The notes beneath the pieces were generated by a model. That model saw only the letters and a program-made list of their open reading frames with translations, was not told where the DNA came from and made no database searches. Positions 5,397-9,366 of a DNA stretch of 9,366 bases are shown piece by piece. Position 1 is the stretch's first letter; each line of letters starts with the position of its first letter. The translations under genes and the position numbers were made by a program. This DNA comes from CAYSAA01 sp964428905 (lineage in GTDB: Bacteria; Atribacterota; Phoenicimicrobiia; Phoenicimicrobiales; Stramentimicrobiaceae): positions 1-9,366 of the forward strand of contig CAYSAA010000040.1 in NCBI GenBank assembly GCA_964428905.1, given 5' to 3'.

Positions 5397-6935
5397 TTGA
5401 AAGAGCAAATCATTTTACGAATTGAGAATGTAACAAAAGATTTTCCGGGCATCCGGGCATTATCCGATGTTTCCTTCAAGGTAAAAAAAGGGGATATCCA
5501 TGGTTTATGTGGAGAAAATGGTGCCGGGAAGTCCACCCTGGTAAAGATTCTGGCAGGGGTATATCCCAATCATACCTACCAGGGGAAGATTTATTTTAAT
5601 GAAAAAGAGCTGAAATTGACTACTTCTTCCATTGAAGAGGCCATAAAAGAAGGGATTGCAACTGTTTATCAGGAACCTGTTCTTGTCCCTCAAATGACAG
5701 CAGGGGAGAATATTTTTCTGGGACGAGAACCGGAAGATAAAAGGATTATTAATTGGAGTAAATTGTATTCAGACACAAAAGAAATTCTTACGAAATATAA
5801 ACTGAATGTCCCTCTTTTTGCAAAGTTATCCACATTGAGTGTGGGACAGCAACAGATGGTTGAAATTGCGAAAGCCCTGTCACATGAGATAACACTTTTG
5901 ATTCTTGATGAGCCTACCTCTGCTCTTACTGAAGCTGAAGTCAATTATCTGATGGAAATACTCAAAAACCTGAAAGAGGGTGGTGTAACCTGTATCTACA
6001 TATCGCATCGGCTGGAGGAGTTTTTTCGGATTGTAGATAACATTACAGTGCTTCGAGACGGTCAGGTCGTTGATACGGTAAGAACAGTGGATACCACCGA
6101 GGAGAAGGTCATTGCCATGATGGTGGGACGCGAAATGAAAAAACGGTTTCCTGTTAAAAAATCTAAACCCGGCGAAAAGATTCTGGAAGTAAAGAATTTA
6201 TCGGTATCTGTCCAGCATAAAAAAATAATCAAAGATGTTTCATTTGATTTAAAAAAGGGTGAAATATTGGGCATAGCTGGCCTAATGGGTTCCGGGAGGA
6301 CCGAGCTTGTTACTGCACTGTTCGGAGAGTATGGGAATCAGATTACGGGAGAAGTATTATTGGAAGGAAAACCGGTAAAAATAAGTTCAGCAGAGGACGC
6401 CATAAGATATGGGATAAGCCTTGTTCCGGAAGATCGTAAAGAGATGGGTCTGGTATTAATACAGGAAGTCTTTAAAAATATCTCCTTGCCAAACCTGAAA
6501 GATTTTTCTACCGCATTGAATATTGATAAATATAGAGAATTACAGGAGTGCAAGAAATATGTTGATTACCTTACCATAAAGACACCATCTCTTTTTACCA
6601 TTACAGAATCGTTAAGTGGAGGGAATCAGCAGAAGGTCGTCATCGCAAAGTGGTTAATGTCAAATCCTAAAATTCTTATTCTTGATGATCCGACCCGGGG
6701 GATTGATGTGGGAACGAAATATGAGATATATAACCTCATAAACAAACTTGCGGAAAATGGTGTCGGTATCATTATGATTTCTTCTGAGTTGGAGGAAATA
6801 CTGGGAATGAGTGACCGGATCATGGTCATGCGCGAAGGGAAATGTGCCGGAACCTTAGACCGTATGAATGCAACCCAGGAAAGAATAATGGCTTTGGCTA
6901 CAAATATTAAAAGAAATTATAGGTATGATGAATGA
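5397..6935 (+). CDS. xylG: XylG-like sugar ABC transporter ATPase (two ATP-binding domains)
   Basis: The 512-residue protein is the cytoplasmic ATPase of a CUT2 sugar importer, at the usual length of about 510. Start: the frame is open back to a GTG at 5310, but that codon lies in the xylF-xylG hairpin and would add 29 residues unlike the family. The TTG at 5397 gives MKEQIILRIENVTKDFPG, the normal N-terminus, with GGGGG at 5382-5386 as a weak ribosome site. Domain 1: Walker A GENGAGKST (39-47), Q-loop Q92, signature LSVGQ (147-151), Walker B LLILDEP (167-173), H204. Domain 2: degenerate Walker A GLMGSGRTEL (295-304), signature LSGGNQQ (406-412), Walker B ILILDDP (426-432) with Asp in place of the usual Glu, and Ser463 at the H-loop position. 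A degenerate second site is usual for this family. The stop codon overlaps the xylH start. Confidence 0.92.
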   Translation: MKEQIILRIENVTKDFPGIRALSDVSFKVKKGDIHGLCGENGAGKSTLVKILAGVYPNHTYQGKIYFNEKELKLTTSSIEEAIKEGIATVYQEPVLVPQMTAGENIFLGREPEDKRIINWSKLYSDTKEILTKYKLNVPLFAKLSTLSVGQQQMVEIAKALSHEITLLILDEPTSALTEAEVNYLMEILKNLKEGGVTCIYISHRLEEFFRIVDNITVLRDGQVVDTVRTVDTTEEKVIAMMVGREMKKRFPVKKSKPGEKILEVKNLSVSVQHKKIIKDVSFDLKKGEILGIAGLMGSGRTELVTALFGEYGNQITGEVLLEGKPVKISSAEDAIRYGISLVPEDRKEMGLVLIQEVFKNISLPNLKDFSTALNIDKYRELQECKKYVDYLTIKTPSLFTITESLSGGNQQKVVIAKWLMSNPKILILDDPTRGIDVGTKYEIYNLINKLAENGVGIIMISSELEEILGMSDRIMVMREGKCAGTLDRMNATQERIMALATNIKRNYRYDE

Positions 6936-8143
6936 AACAATTTAATTCGATTCAAAAGTTCAAGGAAATCAAGATTGATATTCGAGCTTATAGCCTCATC
7001 TTTGCTCTTATTGTTATCTGGTTACTTTTTGGTTCTTTAACCAGTGGTGTTTTCCTTTCCACAAGAAATTTTTCAAACCTGCTAAGGCAGATGACGATTA
7101 TATCTTTTCTTGCCATCGGGATGACTCCAGTCATTATCACAGGTAATATCGATCTTTCCGTGGGATCAATGACCGGATTTATCAGTGTCATAGCTGCTTA
7201 TTTACAGGCGATTATATTGCCTACGCTTCTCCCCGGATTATTTCCAGCACTCTCTATCGAATTGTTGGGAATCGTGAGTACAGTAATCACGGTCATAATC
7301 TGTCTTTTAATGGGCTTATTAATTGGGACGGCCCAGGGCTATATGATTGCTTATGGAGGAGTACCTGCCTTTATTGTAACCCTGGGAGGAATGCTTGTGC
7401 TTCGAGGAGGGATCCTGGGTGTTACCCAGGGGAAAACCATTATTCCAATCGAAGACTCCCTGCGCTTAATGGCCCAGGGATATCTATCAAAATATCCGGG
7501 TATTATTATTGCAATCATTGCTATCATTGTTATTTTTCTAGTTACTTTGCAAGGCAGAACAAAAAAGAAACAATATGGTCTTAAAACCAGATCTCTCAAT
7601 ATTGATTTGCTGGTTGCGGCAGTGTTTTCTACTCTCGTTTTAGTCTTCACTTTTATGATGAACAGCTATAAAGGAATACAGATCCCGGTATTAATTATGG
7701 CAATTATTGCCATATTGGTTACCTATCTGATGAACAACACGCGGTTTGGTAGATATATCTATGCTGTGGGTGGAAACAAGGAGGCAACCAAGCTTTCCGG
7801 TATAAATGTTCAATCTATTGTTTTAAAAACATATGCTCTAATGGGGCTACTCTGTGGTATTAGTGGAATTATTCTTACTGGTTACGTTGCTGCAGGAACC
7901 ACCAGCGGAGGCATGAATTATGAACTTTCGGCAATCGGCGGTTGCGTGATGGGCGGAACGAGTTTAATGGGAGGTATCGGAACAGTTTTTGGCGCTCTAA
8001 TGGGTACCCTCATTATGACCAGTCTCGAAAATGGAATGAGCGTTATGAATATGAGTGTTTTCTGGCAGTATATCGTTAAAGGGCTAATTTTAATCCTGGC
8101 AGTATATATAGATGTATCATCAAGAAAAAACAGGTCTTTGTAA
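6932..8143 (+). CDS. xylH: XylH-like sugar ABC transporter permease
   Basis: The 403-residue membrane protein is the single permease type of CUT2 importers, probably acting as a homodimer with XylG. It begins with ATGA overlapping the xylG stop. Hydrophobic segments cover about 20-41, 55-71, 79-99, 110-136, 145-165, 189-206, 226-243, 250-267, 297-318, and the C-terminal stretches from 333 to 394. Key family motifs are GNIDLSVGSM (71-80), VPAFIVTLGGML (144-155), GRYIYAVGGNKEATKLSG (273-290), which contacts the ATPase, and GGTSLMGGIGTVFGALMG (341-358). The insertion around 206-225 (KKKQYGLKTRS) is a charged loop seen in XylH rather than in the shorter RbsC-type permeases. This extra length supports xylose over ribose. 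No terminator is seen after it, so the ROK gene 67 bases downstream may be co-transcribed. Confidence 0.92.
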   Translation: MKQFNSIQKFKEIKIDIRAYSLIFALIVIWLLFGSLTSGVFLSTRNFSNLLRQMTIISFLAIGMTPVIITGNIDLSVGSMTGFISVIAAYLQAIILPTLLPGLFPALSIELLGIVSTVITVIICLLMGLLIGTAQGYMIAYGGVPAFIVTLGGMLVLRGGILGVTQGKTIIPIEDSLRLMAQGYLSKYPGIIIAIIAIIVIFLVTLQGRTKKKQYGLKTRSLNIDLLVAAVFSTLVLVFTFMMNSYKGIQIPVLIMAIIAILVTYLMNNTRFGRYIYAVGGNKEATKLSGINVQSIVLKTYALMGLLCGISGIILTGYVAAGTTSGGMNYELSAIGGCVMGGTSLMGGIGTVFGALMGTLIMTSLENGMSVMNMSVFWQYIVKGLILILAVYIDVSSRKNRSL

Positions 8144-8167
8144 GAGCGAATATAGAATATTTATAGA
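8138..8167 (+). promoter_or_regulatory. Possible weak promoter for the ROK regulator gene
   Basis: TTGTAA (8138-8143, overlapping the xylH stop codon) and TATAGA (8162-8167) are 18 bases apart. The match is modest and the region is AT-rich, so chance is a real alternative. If real it would give a basal supply of repressor independent of the xylF promoter. Confidence 0.25.
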
Positions 8168-8190
8168 TATATTGTAGTATTTAAGCAGAA

Positions 8191-8197
8191 AAAGGAG
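8191..8197 (+). promoter_or_regulatory. Ribosome binding site of the ROK regulator gene
   Basis: AAAGGAG is 13 bases before the ATG at 8211, longer than the usual spacing. No closer in-frame start codon exists, so the ATG stands, but the long spacing may keep translation low, as suits a repressor. Confidence 0.65.
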
Positions 8198-8210
8198 CAA
8201 ATTTTACACT

Positions 8211-9366
8211 ATGAATAAGGGCAAAGCTTTTTTAGGGAACTCAATTGTAATCAGAAAGTGGAATTTAATTAATATTTTTAAGGCAATCCAAAAAAAAGGT
8301 CCTATTTCTCGAGTAGTACTAACGAATATTACCGGGTATAGTGCGGGTACAGTATCTAATCATGTTAGGACTTTGATCAAAAAAGGTTTTGTGATTGAAA
8401 CGGAAAAAGGTATTTCTTCCGGCGGCAGAAAGCCAATACAATTAATGATTAACCCTGACAAGGCTTATATTTTTAGTATTGAAATTGAAGTTAACCAGAT
8501 CAAGATAGTTATGTTTGATTTAGAAATAAAAGTAGCCCTAAAAAGCATCATTCCCATAACTCATAAAAATAGTTATTTGGACACCTTAAAACAGATCTTT
8601 TTTGAGATGGATAAGATGATAGAAGAAAGGCACATAAAATTAGATGATCTACTGGGAATAGGAGTGGCAGTGCCCGGCTTGATTGATAAGATAAAGGGCG
8701 TCTTAGAATTTGCACCCAATTTAGGATGGAGAAATGTCCCTATTGCCAAGATTTTCAAAGACCGATATGGTCTACCCATAATCTTGAATAATGAGGCAAA
8801 GGCGGCTGCTATTGGGGAAAGAAGATTTATTTATCCTAAAACTAATAATATGGTATTTGTCTCTATTAATGAAGGAATAGGTTGCGGGATATTTTTAAAT
8901 GGAAAACTATATAGAGGAGCAAGCGGAAATGCTGGGGAGTTTGGTCATATAACTATTGATACCAATGGTCCTATATGTCACTGTGGCAATAGGGGATGTT
9001 GGGAGCTATTTGCTTCCGAAAATTATATAGTTAATAGTTATTTCAAACTGCCTGGCAGCAATAAAAAATTGACCAAGAAAGAAATATATCAATTAGGTAA
9101 AAATGGAGATAAAGAGGTGATAGAGATATTTACCGAAACAGGAAGAAATATTGGGATAGGATTGGTCAATATTATTAATGGACTTAGTCCTGAATTGATA
9201 GTAATCGGGGGAGGGATTGTAGAGATCAAAGATTTTATTTATGACGAAATGATTAAAAAACTTGAAGAAAGTGCCTTGTCTGTTTCCTATAAGAAGGTGG
9301 AAATTAAATTCAGTAAACTAGGCAGTTTGGCTGCAGTTTACGGGTTGGCTGATTTAATTATTAATG
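8211..9366 (+). CDS. xylR: ROK-family transcriptional repressor, XylR type (3' end outside window)
   Basis: 385 codons are open to the window edge; family members are usually 380-410 residues, so little is missing. Residues about 14-75 form a winged helix-turn-helix (IRKWNLINIFKAI, then SAGTVSNHVRTLIKKGF as recognition region and SSGGRKP as wing). The ROK sugar-kinase-like domain follows: LGIGVAVPGLID (148-159), NNEAKAAAIGE (193-203), GIGCGIFLNGKLYRGASGNAG (222-242, the ROK signature), and the zinc site His246 with Cys256, Cys258 and Cys263 in CHCGNRGC. Near the end, LSPELIVIGGGI (325-336) is also conserved. The kinase catalytic Asp position reads Glu195 (NNEA), fitting a sugar-sensing regulator rather than a glucokinase. 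It probably represses the isomerase gene and xylFGH until sugar binds, through the paired elements at 2651 and 4041. The inducer is inferred from neighbours. Confidence 0.88.
   Translation, partial: MNKGKAFLGNSIVIRKWNLINIFKAIQKKGPISRVVLTNITGYSAGTVSNHVRTLIKKGFVIETEKGISSGGRKPIQLMINPDKAYIFSIEIEVNQIKIVMFDLEIKVALKSIIPITHKNSYLDTLKQIFFEMDKMIEERHIKLDDLLGIGVAVPGLIDKIKGVLEFAPNLGWRNVPIAKIFKDRYGLPIILNNEAKAAAIGERRFIYPKTNNMVFVSINEGIGCGIFLNGKLYRGASGNAGEFGHITIDTNGPICHCGNRGCWELFASENYIVNSYFKLPGSNKKLTKKEIYQLGKNGDKEVIEIFTETGRNIGIGLVNIINGLSPELIVIGGGIVEIKDFIYDEMIKKLEESALSVSYKKVEIKFSKLGSLAAVYGLADLIIN

Noticed and set aside
8175..8197. TATTTAAGCAGAAAAAGG before the ROK gene as a third operator copy
   Set aside because: Only TTTAAG and an A-rich tail agree with the two real copies; the left half of the palindrome is missing, so autoregulation cannot be claimed from it.

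Overview
The window is visibly AT-rich bacterial DNA with all supported genes on the + strand and tight operon packing (two ATGA stop/start overlaps, strong AAGGAG ribosome sites). The sugar-binding protein has a classical signal peptide ending in AFA-type small residues and no lipobox cysteine. That suggests a free periplasmic protein, hence a low-GC bacterium with an outer membrane (for example Atribacterota, Halanaerobiales, Thermotogota or Spirochaetota). The exact lineage is a guess.

Region 1 (1-2156) is the 3' part of a polyamine-type ABC importer operon: the C-terminal TOBE part of a PotA-like ATPase (cut by the window edge), then PotB-like and PotC-like permeases, all overlapping. No PotD-like binding protein is in view. 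Region 2 (2157-2805) is 649 bases without a convincing intact gene. It holds a perfect 18-bp hairpin that probably ends the pot transcript, possible debris of a small gene, a good sigma-A-type promoter and an inverted-repeat operator in front of the next gene.

Region 3 (2806-8143) is a pentose-utilisation locus. It encodes a divergent member of the xylose isomerase TIM-barrel superfamily, a XylF-like periplasmic binding protein, a XylG-like double ATPase and a XylH-like permease. A strong hairpin sits between the binding-protein gene and the ATPase gene, as expected where binding protein must be made in excess. The ATPase most likely starts at a TTG after this hairpin, not at a GTG inside it. 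Region 4 (8211-9366) is an almost complete ROK-family repressor of the XylR type, running off the window end.

Working model: the ROK repressor binds a near-identical ~29-bp element found once upstream of the isomerase gene and once upstream of xylF. The sugar is imported by XylFGH and isomerised by the XylA-like enzyme. No xylulokinase is visible. The most unusual points are the divergent isomerase, which keeps most but not all canonical xylose isomerase active-site positions, and the pair of matching operators. I see no CRISPR, intact mobile element, rRNA or tRNA, and no clearly novel defence-like system.
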